A DNA stretch of 64,000 nucleotides from an uncultured bacterium (GTDB lineage: Bacteria; Desulfobacterota; Desulfovibrionia; Desulfovibrionales; Desulfovibrionaceae): assembly GCA_905214305.1 (NCBI GenBank), contig CAJMLK010000002.1, forward strand, positions 1 through 64,000, written 5' to 3'. Below, one piece after another: positions 43,836-53,040 of the stretch (its first letter is position 1; every line of letters begins with the position of its first letter). The notes under the pieces were generated by a model, which was not told the origin of the DNA, made no database searches, and worked only from the letters and a program-made list of their open reading frames with translations. A program made the position numbers and the translations under genes.

Positions 43836-45056
43836 TTAAACTTTGAAGCCCTTGCGAAGCTCCCAGGTCTGCCGCCAGTTCTTGATGAGCAGAATCACGG
43901 CAAGAACAAGGTACACCTTGGCGTAAAACAGATGCAGACGCAACGGGTCGTGGGGCAGGCCAAGGATATTTTCCAGCTGCAATTCATACAGCGGCGAAAG
44001 CAGCTGAAGGCTGAAGAGCAGCAGCAGCCACACCGCCTCGCGCACATGCAGGCGCAGGTCCAGCAGCAGGGCTACGGCAAAGAGTGACTGCCCGGCTGTG
44101 AGTAATATTTCCTGAAACTGGTGTGTGTCAAGATTTATGGCAGGACTGAGGCTGCCGGAAGAAACCGCATACACTCCGGGTATCATGCCCACAAGCAGTG
44201 TCCACTGGTTGAGCTTGGACGAAAGCAGGCAGCCCAGAGCCAGACCGGCGTTGCCGCGCGAGGCAAACATGACGGCCACGATAAATTCCGGCGCTTCTGA
44301 AGCCAGGGGGGCAATCCACTGCACCAGAAGAAATTCGTTGATATCAAGCTGCTTGCCGCTGGCAACAAGTCCTTCGCTGAAAGATTCGGCGTTGCCCAGA
44401 ATCACCAGAGCCGAAAATACAAAAATGCCCCCCACAGTGCGCATGCGCACTTTTTTTGCCAATTTGGCAAGCAGGGCTGCCGGGCCTTCCAGTTCCTCCT
44501 CCTCCACGGGGCGGCGCATGATGATAAGTATGTACCACACGTAGATGCCCAGAAGCACCAGACCGTCCACCCATGTCAGGGAACCCTTGATGGGGATGAA
44601 CAGGGCATAAAGCGTTGCCATTGCGAGAAAAAGCACGTCTGTGCGCTTGTCGTCGCTCAGGGCCACCGCCGAATGAAAACGCCCGGCAAAGATAAGTACG
44701 ATGGCCGACCAGCCCACGCCGATAAGCAGCCTGTTGGCGCCGGTCATGTTGGCGATGGCATAGTGCGAATAGGGGCTTTCGGGGTGCTGGCCGGCCATCC
44801 AGGTAAAGTACATGTCCACCGCATATTCGGGCAGCACGGCAATAAAGGCCACCACAGCCACGGCCACGGCCTGCGGCATGTCCATCTGCGCCACTTCACA
44901 GGCCCAGGTGAGCAGAAAGGATGCGCCAAGAATTGCCATGCCTGAAAGCAGGGTTACGATAAACGGAGAAATATCCGGCGGAGCCAGATGCAGGGCAAGA
45001 CCGGGAATGGTCATGAGCACTGCAAGGATGTAGGGCCGCAGGGCACGTATGTTCAT
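43836..45056 (-). CDS. Na+/Ca2+-exchanger-superfamily cation antiporter under riboswitch control; predicted Mn2+ exporter
   Basis: A 406-residue membrane protein with about 11 helices and the two alpha-repeats of the calcium/cation antiporter superfamily. The first contains FIAVLPEYAVDMYFTW and the second WIAPLASEAPEFIVAVMFAS, with an acidic residue in each as in ion-binding sites. The central cytoplasmic loop (MRRPVEEEELEGPAALLAKL) is acidic. It is preceded by a yybP-ykoY riboswitch, which senses Mn2+, so the exported ion is probably Mn2+ (possibly with Ca2+). Substrate inference depends on that element. Single-gene transcript. Confidence 0.88.
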   Translation of the reverse strand: MNIRALRPYILAVLMTIPGLALHLAPPDISPFIVTLLSGMAILGASFLLTWACEVAQMDMPQAVAVAVVAFIAVLPEYAVDMYFTWMAGQHPESPYSHYAIANMTGANRLLIGVGWSAIVLIFAGRFHSAVALSDDKRTDVLFLAMATLYALFIPIKGSLTWVDGLVLLGIYVWYILIIMRRPVEEEELEGPAALLAKLAKKVRMRTVGGIFVFSALVILGNAESFSEGLVASGKQLDINEFLLVQWIAPLASEAPEFIVAVMFASRGNAGLALGCLLSSKLNQWTLLVGMIPGVYAVSSGSLSPAINLDTHQFQEILLTAGQSLFAVALLLDLRLHVREAVWLLLLFSLQLLSPLYELQLENILGLPHDPLRLHLFYAKVYLVLAVILLIKNWRQTWELRKGFKV

Positions 45057-45073
45057 GATGTCTCCTTAAAAAT

Positions 45074-45193
45074 AAAAAAAGACCTTGGCGCTTGCGCCAA
45101 GGTCTCACTAATCGGCTTACCGACGGCGGCACCAGGCCCGAAGGCCATGCTGTTGATACCGCCCGGGCTTCAAGAGCCCAGTTACTCCCCTTG
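45074..45193 (-). promoter_or_regulatory. yybP-ykoY manganese riboswitch with terminator platform
   Basis: Read on the - strand. The aptamer carries the class hallmarks: AAGGGGAGTAACTGGGC (L1), a middle helix CGGCGG-type region, GTCGGTAAGCCGATTAGTG (L3 side), and GAGACCTT. P1 pairs CAAGG (45193-45189) with CCTTG (45102-45098). The expression platform is a 10-bp terminator GACCTTGGCG/CGCCAAGGTC (45104-45081) followed by seven Ts. The P1 3' strand is also the terminator's 5' arm, so ligand-stabilised P1 would prevent termination: an ON switch for the exchanger gene. Known members of this class sense Mn2+. Confidence 0.92.
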
Positions 45194-45361
45194 TCAAAAA
45201 CAGGGTATAGCCACTCTCTCAGGCTGTCAACAGCAAGCGTCACGGCAGGCATATGTTTTCGTCTGCGCGCATGGCCCGCGGCGGCCCCTTGCCAGCACCG
45301 GGGCCTGCGGATAGTATAAAAAGGATCCGTGCCATCTTTTGCGTTTATTGAGGAGAGTCCA

Positions 45362-46675
45362 GTGAATATTACCTGCCCGCGTTGCGGCTTCAGCCGCCAA
45401 GTGCCCGCCGACCGTCTGCCGGCGCGCGCGGTCATCGCCACCTGCCCCCATTGCGCCTGCCGTTTTCGTTTCGGGCCTTCCACGGGGGAGCACGAAGTGC
45501 TGCCGGACGCGCCACTGACGGAACCGCAGAAAACCGCGCGTGGGCCGCATGCCGATGCGCCTTCTGCTTCTGGGCAGGATGCGGCGCCGGACGTGGACGA
45601 AACCTCTCCGGTGCGTGGGCCTGAAGAGGACGATCCGCTGCCCCCTGGAGCCATTGTGCCCGGCACGTCCCGCGGGGCTTCCGGGCAGCCTGAGCGCCCG
45701 GAGCGTGTGGGCCAGCCGGGCCAGTCGGGCCAGTCAGGACGGGAAGGTCATGACGCTACCGATGGCAGGGAAGAATATCCCGCAGATCGGGCGCGTCCCT
45801 TTGAGCCGCGCGGCTCCGGAGAGGACGGGCGTTCGGAGGAAGACCCCCGCGCAGCGGCCCGTCGTGCCTATGAGCGCGAACACGGGCGCTTCGCGCCAGT
45901 GGACCACGCGGAAGGAAAGAACGGCCGCAGCCACGACAGGCGCGATGAGCATGACAGGCGTGAAGCTTTCGGACGCCACGGCGATGACGACCACGGCCCG
46001 CATGACGACCACGGCCCGCATGACGACCACGGCTATGATGACGAGTATGATCACGCGGAAGGCGGCATCCCCTGGGAGACTGCCCCTGAACCGGACGGGT
46101 GGATAGCGGCATTTTACCAGACCTGCATGCGGGTCATGTTTGGGGCACAGCGTTTTTTCAGTCAGGTGCAGCCCGGCTCGCCGCAGATGCGCGCCCTGAT
46201 TTTCTATCTTCTGGTAAGTGTGGTACAGGTTATTGTGGAGCGTGTGTGGTCCGGGGTGTTCATGTCGCTCATGGCCCCCAGCGCCGCTTCGGATCCGCAG
46301 CTTGAAAAGATGCTGCTCATGCTCTCGCCGCAGATGAGCCTGCCGATGGTCGTGCTGATAAAAACAGGCATGTCCGTCATCCAGCTGTATGTGCTCAGTG
46401 CGCTCATCAATTTTACCTACGGCTTTGTACGCGGCAGTCGCACGGACTTCAGTCAGGTTTTTCAGGTGCTGGCCTATTCCGCAGCGCCCACCCTGCTGTG
46501 CGTGGTTCCTCTGCTTGGTTCTCTTGTGGGTTTTGTCTGGATGTTCGCCTGCGTGCTCATAGGCTGCCGCGCAGCCCTCAAGCTTACCTGGCCGCAAACC
46601 CTCATGGGGCTTGCGCCTGTGGTGCTGCTGCTGGCTCCGCTGATCCTGCAGATTTTTCAGGCAGCGCGGATGTAA
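45362..46675 (+). CDS. Zinc-ribbon N-terminus plus Yip1-type membrane domain
   Basis: A 437-residue protein. It starts with a zinc-ribbon (ITCPRCGF and ATCPHCACRF; C5, C8, C28, C31), like the MJ0042-type finger. About 220 residues of acidic, charged low-complexity sequence follow, including the repeated motif DDHGPH (encoded by 18-bp direct repeats near 45979-46035). The C-terminus (about 260-437) has about four to five membrane helices of Yip1/DUF1282 type (NFTYGFVRGSRTDFSQVFQV). Start is GTG at 45362 with AGGAGAG upstream. Possibly a membrane stress or trafficking protein; function unknown. Confidence 0.72.
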   Translation: MNITCPRCGFSRQVPADRLPARAVIATCPHCACRFRFGPSTGEHEVLPDAPLTEPQKTARGPHADAPSASGQDAAPDVDETSPVRGPEEDDPLPPGAIVPGTSRGASGQPERPERVGQPGQSGQSGREGHDATDGREEYPADRARPFEPRGSGEDGRSEEDPRAAARRAYEREHGRFAPVDHAEGKNGRSHDRRDEHDRREAFGRHGDDDHGPHDDHGPHDDHGYDDEYDHAEGGIPWETAPEPDGWIAAFYQTCMRVMFGAQRFFSQVQPGSPQMRALIFYLLVSVVQVIVERVWSGVFMSLMAPSAASDPQLEKMLLMLSPQMSLPMVVLIKTGMSVIQLYVLSALINFTYGFVRGSRTDFSQVFQVLAYSAAPTLLCVVPLLGSLVGFVWMFACVLIGCRAALKLTWPQTLMGLAPVVLLLAPLILQIFQAARM

Positions 46676-46706
46676 GCCTGACTTGCGACGTTCGCCCCCA
46701 ATAGGC

Positions 46707-46748
46707 ATCGCCGCCCGGCCGTTTCTTTGTGGACGGCCGGGCGGCGAT
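46707..46748 (+). terminator. Very strong GC hairpin after the Yip1-type gene
   Basis: A 15-bp perfect stem ATCGCCGCCCGGCCG with a 12-nt loop, 30 bp past the stop. Weak T content follows (ACTTTTA). Confidence 0.7.
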
Positions 46749-46797
46749 ACTTTTACGCGGGACCGCCCTTTGCGGCCCCTGCATATGCTGGAACTGC

Positions 46798-46890
46798 CGG
46801 ATCAGATTGCCTTTGAGAATGTATATTCTCAACGTTTACGGCACGCTCGCTTCGATGCTTGACCGCGCAGGCAAATAGCTCTGGCATGGC
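46798..46890 (-). repeat. Dispersed element, partial copy I
   Basis: The left end matches P2 of copy A (GATCAGATTGCCTTTGAGAA, TGTATATTCTCAACGTTTAC), then GGCACGCTCGCTTCG, and breaks off after CCGCGCAGGCAAATAGCTCTGG. The P1 end is missing. Confidence 0.65.
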
Positions 46891-47114
46891 GGTGTTCACG
46901 GTGTGCGGCATGTGTGGAGGCTCCGCACTTTTCGGCAAGGTCGAAAACGCCCCTTTGGCACGGTTCTGGCAACTGACAGAAAAATGGCACCCAAGTGCCG
47001 CCCCGGATGCAGACGCATGCGGGGGCTGTTTACCGGGCGTGGCATTTTGCCGGATACAGTATCCGCCGGGCAAGAGCAGCCGCAGTGTGCGGCAGGCCCC
47101 GGCCAGGAGAAAAT
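46891..47114. other. Gene-free upstream region of the lipoprotein gene
   Basis: About 220 bp with no supportable gene. A dyad-like GCGGATACAGTATCCGCC occurs at about 47049-47070 and could be a regulatory site; this is weak. Confidence 0.35.
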
Positions 47115-47900
47115 ATGCATACCTGCCAGAAAATTTCCGGAACGTGGCAAGGGCAGAGCCTTGCTGAGAGCGCATGGCCGCTGGCACGCATGGTCATGAC
47201 CGTGGCGCTGGGCCTGCTGCTTTTTTTGCTTTGGGGCTGCTCGCGCGCTCCTGACGACAGTCGCCGAACCTATGATTTTGCCGGTGACCTGAGCATGCCC
47301 ATACAGGTGCGGGTCAACAATTTTGTGCGGCGGCAGCCCCCGGCCATTTACGTGCGGCCCACACAACCTCTGGGCTACCGTCCGACGGCCCTTTTTGTGC
47401 CGTTGCGGGCTGTGCAGCAGATAAAGGACCCCGTAACCTTCAGCACCATGTTTTCGCGCCAGATATGGCAGGTTTGGCTGTCGCTCAATGCCTTTTCGGC
47501 CCTTGAGTATGATGCCAAGGCCGGGCCTTTCGAGCCGCAGCGCGCCCTTGCTCTCGCGCGGGCACGGGGGGCCGACATGCTGGTGGGCGGCTATATCAAC
47601 CATTATATGGACGGCGGCTCAGGCGGAACCAGTACGCTTTCGCTGGCCATTGAGGTGTACGACGCCAAAAGCGGTACGCTGCTGTGGTCAATGGCTCAGG
47701 GCGGGCTTATGGACGCCCGGCAGGTACACGATTTTTATCTGTTCTCCATTACGGAGGTCAATCCCGAAGACCCGGCGGGCCTCATCGCCCGTGCCCTTGC
47801 CTGGGACATGGGCCGTCAGGTGCTGGGCTGGGTGGACCCGAGCCGCCCCGCGCCCAAGGAATCCTCGTGGTCGGACATGCTCAAGTCCAAGGCGTTCTGA
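47115..47900 (+). CDS. Lipoprotein with a CsgG/FlgO/LpoB-like domain
   Basis: A 261-residue predicted outer-membrane or periplasmic lipoprotein. The signal region MVMTVALGLLLFLLWGC ends in the lipobox Cys (C42), preceded by an unusually long n-region; the ATG at 47115 has AGGAGA upstream. The mature protein has an alternating alpha/beta pattern (ALARARGADMLVGGYINHYM, STLSLAIEVYDAKSGTLLWS) resembling the CsgG/LpoB/FlgO fold. FlgO-type lipoproteins affect flagellar stability, but there is no flagellar gene beside it here, so I do not name it. Confidence 0.68.
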   Translation: MHTCQKISGTWQGQSLAESAWPLARMVMTVALGLLLFLLWGCSRAPDDSRRTYDFAGDLSMPIQVRVNNFVRRQPPAIYVRPTQPLGYRPTALFVPLRAVQQIKDPVTFSTMFSRQIWQVWLSLNAFSALEYDAKAGPFEPQRALALARARGADMLVGGYINHYMDGGSGGTSTLSLAIEVYDAKSGTLLWSMAQGGLMDARQVHDFYLFSITEVNPEDPAGLIARALAWDMGRQVLGWVDPSRPAPKESSWSDMLKSKAF

Positions 47901-48260
47901 GGCCACGCATCCGCGCCTGAGCCGCACAAGACCGGGGCCTCCTGACGTTCAAACTGTTCTGGCGGCTGCGGGAGCAGTGCCCCGCCGCAACAGGGCAAGC
48001 GCCGCTTCAGCCGCCCGGGGGCTTACGGATGCTTCAGGCCCTGTAACACAGGAAACTGCGCCTGCAGGCTGCATGTGTAATGATCGGCAGTGTCCACACG
48101 GTTATCGCCATTCGTGCGTACAGGCCCGGTCAGGCAGATCAAAAGCCCCTTCGGGGGCTTTTTTATGGCCTGAATGGCCGCAGGCGGAATGATGCGGCTT
48201 GCCTGAGCGGGCTTTTTTTGAGAAGTATCAGGGCCTGAACGAACAGCAAAGGAAACTCTC
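47901..48260. other. Intergenic region with a terminator and possible small RNA
   Basis: About 360 bp. The left part (about 47945-47990) resembles a P1/core fragment of the dispersed element (AAACTGTTCTGGCGGCTGCG). The right part (about 48030-48140) ends in a strong terminator with no gene immediately in front, which is the layout of a small RNA. There is no further evidence. Confidence 0.4.
48142..48166 (+). terminator. Intrinsic terminator upstream of trmH
   Basis: Stem AAAGCCCC/GGGGCTTT with a TTCG tetraloop followed by Ts, a textbook form. It is 95 bp before trmH and 240 bp past the lipoprotein gene. Confidence 0.9.
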
Positions 48261-48851
48261 ATGACCAAGGAACCCACGGAACGGCGCAAGGCCCGCCTGC
48301 TTGAAGTGCTGGCACACCGTCAGCCCGATCTCACCCTGGTGCTGGCAAATATCCACGATCCGCATAATGTTTCAGCCATTTATCGCTCGTGCGATGCCTT
48401 TGGCGTCAGCCGCGTCAACCTGTACTATACCAACACGCCTTTTCCCGCGCTGGGGCGCAAGACATCGGCTTCAGCCAGAAAATGGGTGGAGAGCGTGCGC
48501 CACAAGGACAGCGCTTCGCTTATGGAAAGCCTGCGCGGGCAAAACATGCAGGTGCTGGCCACATCCTGTTCACCCACGGCGCGGCCCCTGCGCGACTGGG
48601 ACTTTACCCGGCCCACAGCCGTCATTATGGGCAACGAGCACAGCGGTGTGGAGCAGGAACTGCTGCAGATGGCTGACGGGGAGCTTTATATCCCCATGTA
48701 CGGGATGATCCAGAGCTTTAACGTTTCTGTGGCGGCGGCCATCATTTTGTCCGAGGCCGCGCGCCAGCGTGAGGCTGCAGGCATATATGCCGAACCGCGC
48801 ATGACTGCGGCGGCACTGGAAGAAAAACTGCAGGAATGGCTGGAAAAATAG
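48261..48851 (+). CDS. trmH: TrmH-type tRNA 2'-O-ribose methyltransferase
   Basis: A 196-residue SpoU-family (SPOUT) methyltransferase, probably methylating G18 of tRNA. The three family motifs are present: NIHDPHNVSAIYRSCDAFGV (motif 1), IMGNEHSGVEQELLQMAD (motif 2) and MIQSFNVSVAAAIILSEAAR (motif 3, forming the trefoil knot). TrmH proper matches the N-terminal layout better than rRNA enzymes such as RlmB, because there is no extra N-terminal RNA-binding domain. Single gene, with a terminator just before it. Confidence 0.88.
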   Translation: MTKEPTERRKARLLEVLAHRQPDLTLVLANIHDPHNVSAIYRSCDAFGVSRVNLYYTNTPFPALGRKTSASARKWVESVRHKDSASLMESLRGQNMQVLATSCSPTARPLRDWDFTRPTAVIMGNEHSGVEQELLQMADGELYIPMYGMIQSFNVSVAAAIILSEAARQREAAGIYAEPRMTAAALEEKLQEWLEK

Positions 48852-48954
48852 CTGGAAACAGCCGCGTTTTTTGCCGTACACCGCTTCTCCTGCGGTGCAG
48901 GAAAAGAACGGGGGATGCAACGAGAGCGCCTGTGCCTTTGCCGCAGCGGCCAGC

Positions 48955-49066
48955 GTGCGCAGCCCCCGCCCAGAGGCGCAAGCGCTGTTTATCCGCGCGG
49001 TTAAAAGCCGGAGCGGGCGTTCTGAAAGCATTGAGAATGGCTGTTTTCAATGCGCAAATGTGCTGA
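48955..49066 (+). repeat. Dispersed element, partial copy K (variant end)
   Basis: Core (GCGCAAGCGCTGTTTATC, GCGCGGTTAAAAGCCGG) and variant P2 (CATTGAGAATGG, then CAATGCGCAAATGTGCT). The P1 end is missing or diverged. Confidence 0.7.
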
Positions 49067-49075
49067 GCAGTCGGC

Positions 49076-49714
49076 TTATTGCTGCATTTCGCTGTGCGGC
49101 TGCACATGCTTTTCAAAGTTCTTGCCGTTCCACTGGTAGCCAATGTCATTGGCTACCGGCACATGGGCCATGCCGGTGCTCGTCCAGAACAGGGGCTGCG
49201 CCCGCAGGCCGCCAAGGCCGAGGCAGATCATGACCGTGGCCTTTACGTCCGGCGGCAGCTTCTGGTCTTTGCCCAGAAATTCTTCCACAGGCGGCTCGGG
49301 CGGCGTATCCACAGGAACAAGACGGCCGGAGGCGTCCATGCGCCACAGTTCCACCGTGCAGACAGGGCCGCCAAGCGTGCCAACGGCCGCATCGACGGTT
49401 CCGTTGTCGCTATGCCGGAAAAGGCGCAGGGCTACGGCCACATCGTGAAAGGGCAGGGTGGCGAAAACCATGACGTCTTCTGTCTCCCCGGCCACTTCCC
49501 AGAAATCGGCCTGCCCGTTGGCAAGCAGTTTCTGTTTTTCAGCAGGCCCCAGACCTTCGGGGGTGTTTTCAAAAATGCTTTCGGGCAGTGCCGCGAAAAC
49601 TTCTCTGGCGCTGTGCTCATGCCCTGCGGCAGCCGGGGCGCGGTGAAATGCAAGCACGGTTGTCAGGGCGAGGGCCAGAACAAGAAAAGCAGTGCGTGAG
49701 CGCTGAAGAAACAT
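49076..49714 (-). CDS. Exported hypothetical protein
   Basis: A 212-residue protein with a Sec signal peptide (FLQRSRTAFLVLALALTTVL, cleavage near AAAGHE). The mature protein is of unknown family; a His-Glu-His near the new N-terminus (GHEHSAREVF) could bind metal. It ends YQWNGKNFEKHVQPHSEMQQ. The ATG at 49714 has GGAGGGAG upstream. A good sigma70-type promoter lies 52-80 bp upstream. I do not recognise a family and assign no function beyond a periplasmic location. Confidence 0.72.
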   Translation of the reverse strand: MFLQRSRTAFLVLALALTTVLAFHRAPAAAGHEHSAREVFAALPESIFENTPEGLGPAEKQKLLANGQADFWEVAGETEDVMVFATLPFHDVAVALRLFRHSDNGTVDAAVGTLGGPVCTVELWRMDASGRLVPVDTPPEPPVEEFLGKDQKLPPDVKATVMICLGLGGLRAQPLFWTSTGMAHVPVANDIGYQWNGKNFEKHVQPHSEMQQ

Positions 49715-49765
49715 GGTATACTCCCTCCGCAAGGCAGTTTGATGAACTTGCGGTTCGTAAAAATT

Positions 49766-49794
49766 TTTATACCGCGTTTGACAGTGTTTGTCCA
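49766..49794 (-). promoter_or_regulatory. Sigma70-type promoter of the exported protein gene
   Basis: On the - strand, TGGACA (49794-49789) and TATAAA (49771-49766) are separated by 17 bp, one mismatch each from consensus. Confidence 0.65.
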
Positions 49795-49866
49795 CGCAGG
49801 CGCAACCATGTTGTTTCATATTGATTTAGTAATAGAAAATGCCTATTATTTGCAATTATTCCTTTT

Positions 49867-50016
49867 AGAGCAATTTCACTTTGAAATTGCTCTGGCGGCT
49901 GCGCGAGCAGACGCCCGCCGCGAAGGCGTAAGCGCAATTTATTTGCGCGGTTAAACGCCGAAGCGAGCGTGTTTTAAACTTTGAGAATGTACATTTTCAA
50001 AGTTAATCTGCCCTAG
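49867..50016 (+). repeat. Dispersed intergenic element, full-length copy B
   Basis: The clearest copy. P1 is a 12-bp stem (AGAGCAATTTCA and its complement, loop CTT), then GGCGGCTGCGCGAGCAGACG, then the core with a GCGCAA/TTGCGC dyad, then P2 (AACTTTGA-type arms around TGTACA). It is the inverted equivalent of 10818-10967 with about two differences. It lies between the exported-protein gene promoter and uvrA. Confidence 0.9.
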
Positions 50017-50079
50017 TCGCGCATCCTGCGCAGCATAGCCATCTTGCCAAGCGGCCCTGCCGCGCTTACTTATGCCAGC

Positions 50080-53040
50080 ATGAATACCAGCACCAACAAG
50101 CCCTGCATACATATTGAAAAGGCCCGGCAACACAACCTTAAAGACATCAGCCTGGACATCCCCCGGGATGAACTGGTGGTTATTTGCGGGCCTTCTGGCT
50201 CCGGAAAGTCCACCCTGGCCTTTGACATCGTGTATGCCGAGGGGCAGCGCCGCTATGTGGAATCCCTTTCGGCCTACGCGCGGCAGTTTCTGCCCCAGAT
50301 GGACAAGCCCGATGTGGAAAAGATAGAAGGGCTTTCGCCTGCCATTTCTCTTGAGCAGCAGAGCGTTTCGCGCAATCCGCGTTCAACTGTGGGAACGGTG
50401 ACGGAGATTTACGACTTTTTGCGCGTATTTTTCGCCCGTTTGGGGCGCATGTACTGCCCCCAGTGCGGCCGCCCCATCGAGGCCCGCGCCGCTGATGAAA
50501 TCATTGCTGATATTCTTGCCCTGCCGCAGGGCACAAAGTTTATGGTGCTGGCCCCTCTTGTGGAACTGCAAAAGGGGACGCATCAGGACAAGTTTAAAAA
50601 ACTCAAGGCCGAGGGTTTTGCCCGTGTGCGCGTCAACGGGGCCTTCTATACCCTTGATGATGTGCCTGCTCTGGATAAAAACAAAAAGCACAGCATTGAC
50701 CTTGTGGTTGACCGGCTCGTCAACAAGGAGGGCCTGCGCGGCCGTCTGGCCGACTCGGTTGAGCTGGCCCTGCGCTACGGCGAGGGACGGCTGGTGATTC
50801 ATCTGCCCGACAGTGCCGCGGCGGGCGAAGAGGCTGATACCGTGCACTCCACCTCATCGGTGTGTACGCACTGCCGCATTTCTTTGCCCGCGCCCAGCCC
50901 GCAGCTTTTTTCCTTCAACGGCCCGCAGGGGGCGTGCCCGCGCTGCGTGGGCCTTGGCGGCGTGGACTATTTCGAGCCGCGTCTTGTTGCGCCCAATATG
51001 GGGCTTTCGCTGAATACGGGCGTGCTTTTGCCCTGGGCTACCGGCAAGCTGTTCAGCCGCTATGAAGATGCGCTCAAGGCGCTGGGCAAGCGCTTCAGGT
51101 TCAGCCTGTCCACACCGCTGGAAGAATTTTCCGAAGACGCTCTGGCAGCGCTTTTTTATGGTGAAGATGAACAGGGCAGGCCGGCCCGCGCATCGCAGGG
51201 GCTGCGCCGTAACTGGATGGGCGGCAACGTGGCTTTGGGAGCAGGCGGCGATTACCAGAGCGAGCACTTTGCCGAGGCCCGAGGCTCCGGGGACGTTAGC
51301 GTAAGCGAAAAGCGCTGGCCCGGCGTGATTCCCCTGCTGGAAAGCGGCATGCAGTACGGCGATGCCTGGCGCGAGGCGCTCTCACGCTATCGCCAGACGA
51401 TGGACTGTCCGGATTGCAAGGGGGCGCGGCTCAACGTCAACGCGCTTTCCGTGCGTGTGGATGATCTGAATATCGCGGATTTTTGCAACCTTTCAGTGGA
51501 GCGCGCTCTGGAATGGCTGGAAAAACGCACATTCACGGGGCGCCATGTGGTCATTGCCGAGCCGCTCATGAAGGAGCTGACCCACCGCCTGTCCTTCATG
51601 CGCAGTGTGGGTTTGGAATATCTTTCTCTGGGGCGCTCCATGTCCACCCTTTCCGGTGGCGAGGCGCAGCGCATCCGGCTGGCAAGCCAGCTCGGCTCCG
51701 GCCTTGTAGGGGTAACCTACGTGCTCGACGAGCCGTCCATCGGCCTGCACCCGCGCGATAACGAACGGCTGCTGGGCACGCTGCGTTCGCTGCAGGCCCG
51801 TGGCAACACGGTGCTGGTGGTGGAACACGACGAAGCCACCATCTGCGAGGCAGACACGGTTATCGAGCTTGGCCCCGGTTCCGGCGCGCACGGCGGGGAT
51901 ATCATGTTTCAGGGTTCAGTGGACGACCTGCTTTCGCAGGCGGATACGCTGACGGCCCGCTATCTGCGTGGCGACGACACCATAGCCCTGCCCGATGCCC
52001 GGCGTGAGCCGCAGGGTGAACTGGTGCTGCACAATGTGACTACCAACAATCTGCGCAATGTGGAGTGCCGTATTCCCCTCGGCGTGCTGACCTGCGTGAC
52101 CGGGGTTTCCGGGTCGGGCAAAAGCTCGCTGGTGGTGGATACGCTTTACAAGCATCTGGCCCTGAACCTCGGCCTGCGTGTGGATCAGCCCGGCACCATC
52201 GGCGGGCTGGAATATGAGGGCGGGGCCGCCCCCGTAGAGCGCATCGTGGCTATCGACCAGACGCCCATCGGACGTACTCCGCGTTCGAACCCGGCCACCT
52301 ACACAAAGATATTTGACGAGATTCGCAATATTTTTGCCATGACTCAGGACGCCCGCAAGCGGGGCTACAAGCCCGGGCGTTTCAGTTTCAACGTGCGGGG
52401 CGGCCGGTGCGAGGCGTGCGGCGGCGACGGGCAGATCCGGGTGGAAATGCATTTTTTGCCCGATGTTTACGTCACATGCGACGTGTGCAAGGGCAAGCGC
52501 TATAATCACGAAACCCTTGAGGTGCGCTACAAGGGGCTGAACATCGCCGAGGTGCTCAACCTGACGGTGCGTCAGGCCAGAGAGCTGTTTGAAAACTATC
52601 CCACGCTGGAGCGCCGTCTGGCAGTGCTGGAAGAAGTGGGTCTGGAATATCTGCGGCTCGGGCAGCCCGCCACCACCCTTTCCGGCGGAGAGGCTCAGCG
52701 CATCAAGATTTCGCGCGAGCTGGGCAAGCGTTCTCTGCCGGGAACCATGTACATTCTGGACGAACCGACCACGGGCCTGCACATGCACGAGGTGGGCAAG
52801 CTCATCAAGGTTCTGCACGCTCTGGTGGACAAGGGAGCCAGCGTGGTGGTCATTGAGCACAATACGGACATGATTCTGGCCTCTGACCATGTTCTTGACA
52901 TGGGGCCGGGCGGTGGTGAAAACGGCGGGCAGATTGTTTCCGCGGGCACGCCCGAGGCCATTGTGGCTGACCCTCAATCCGTCACCGGGCGCTTTCTCAT
53001 GCAGGAGCGGCTGGACAGGATAAAGCGCCGCAAGGACTGA
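50080..53040 (+). CDS. uvrA: UvrA, excinuclease ABC subunit A
   Basis: A 986-residue DNA-damage-recognition ATPase with two ABC modules. It shows first Walker [10 protein letters not shown], second Walker [10 protein letters not shown], and signature segments [19 protein letters not shown] and [20 protein letters not shown]. Zinc-finger Cys sets are present ([21 protein letters not shown] with [27 protein letters not shown] with [10 protein letters not shown]). The ATG at 50080 fits the family start ([20 protein letters not shown]). A TTG at 50044 only extends into non-conserved sequence. A full dispersed element lies 64 bp upstream, so the promoter is in or before it. It works with UvrC, also in the window. 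Confidence 0.97.
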   Translation: MNTSTNKPCIHIEKARQHNLKDISLDIPRDELVVICGPSGSGKSTLAFDIVYAEGQRRYVESLSAYARQFLPQMDKPDVEKIEGLSPAISLEQQSVSRNPRSTVGTVTEIYDFLRVFFARLGRMYCPQCGRPIEARAADEIIADILALPQGTKFMVLAPLVELQKGTHQDKFKKLKAEGFARVRVNGAFYTLDDVPALDKNKKHSIDLVVDRLVNKEGLRGRLADSVELALRYGEGRLVIHLPDSAAAGEEADTVHSTSSVCTHCRISLPAPSPQLFSFNGPQGACPRCVGLGGVDYFEPRLVAPNMGLSLNTGVLLPWATGKLFSRYEDALKALGKRFRFSLSTPLEEFSEDALAALFYGEDEQGRPARASQGLRRNWMGGNVALGAGGDYQSEHFAEARGSGDVSVSEKRWPGVIPLLESGMQYGDAWREALSRYRQTMDCPDCKGARLNVNALSVRVDDLNIADFCNLSVERALEWLEKRTFTGRHVVIAEPLMKELTHRLSFMRSVGLEYLSLGRSMSTLSGGEAQRIRLASQLGSGLVGVTYVLDEPSIGLHPRDNERLLGTLRSLQARGNTVLVVEHDEATICEADTVIELGPGSGAHGGDIMFQGSVDDLLSQADTLTARYLRGDDTIALPDARREPQGELVLHNVTTNNLRNVECRIPLGVLTCVTGVSGSGKSSLVVDTLYKHLALNLGLRVDQPGTIGGLEYEGGAAPVERIVAIDQTPIGRTPRSNPATYTKIFDEIRNIFAMTQDARKRGYKPGRFSFNVRGGRCEACGGDGQIRVEMHFLPDVYVTCDVCKGKRYNHETLEVRYKGLNIAEVLNLTVRQARELFENYPTLERRLAVLEEVGLEYLRLGQPATTLSGGEAQRIKISRELGKRSLPGTMYILDEPTTGLHMHEVGKLIKVLHALVDKGASVVVIEHNTDMILASDHVLDMGPGGGENGGQIVSAGTPEAIVADPQSVTGRFLMQERLDRIKRRKD

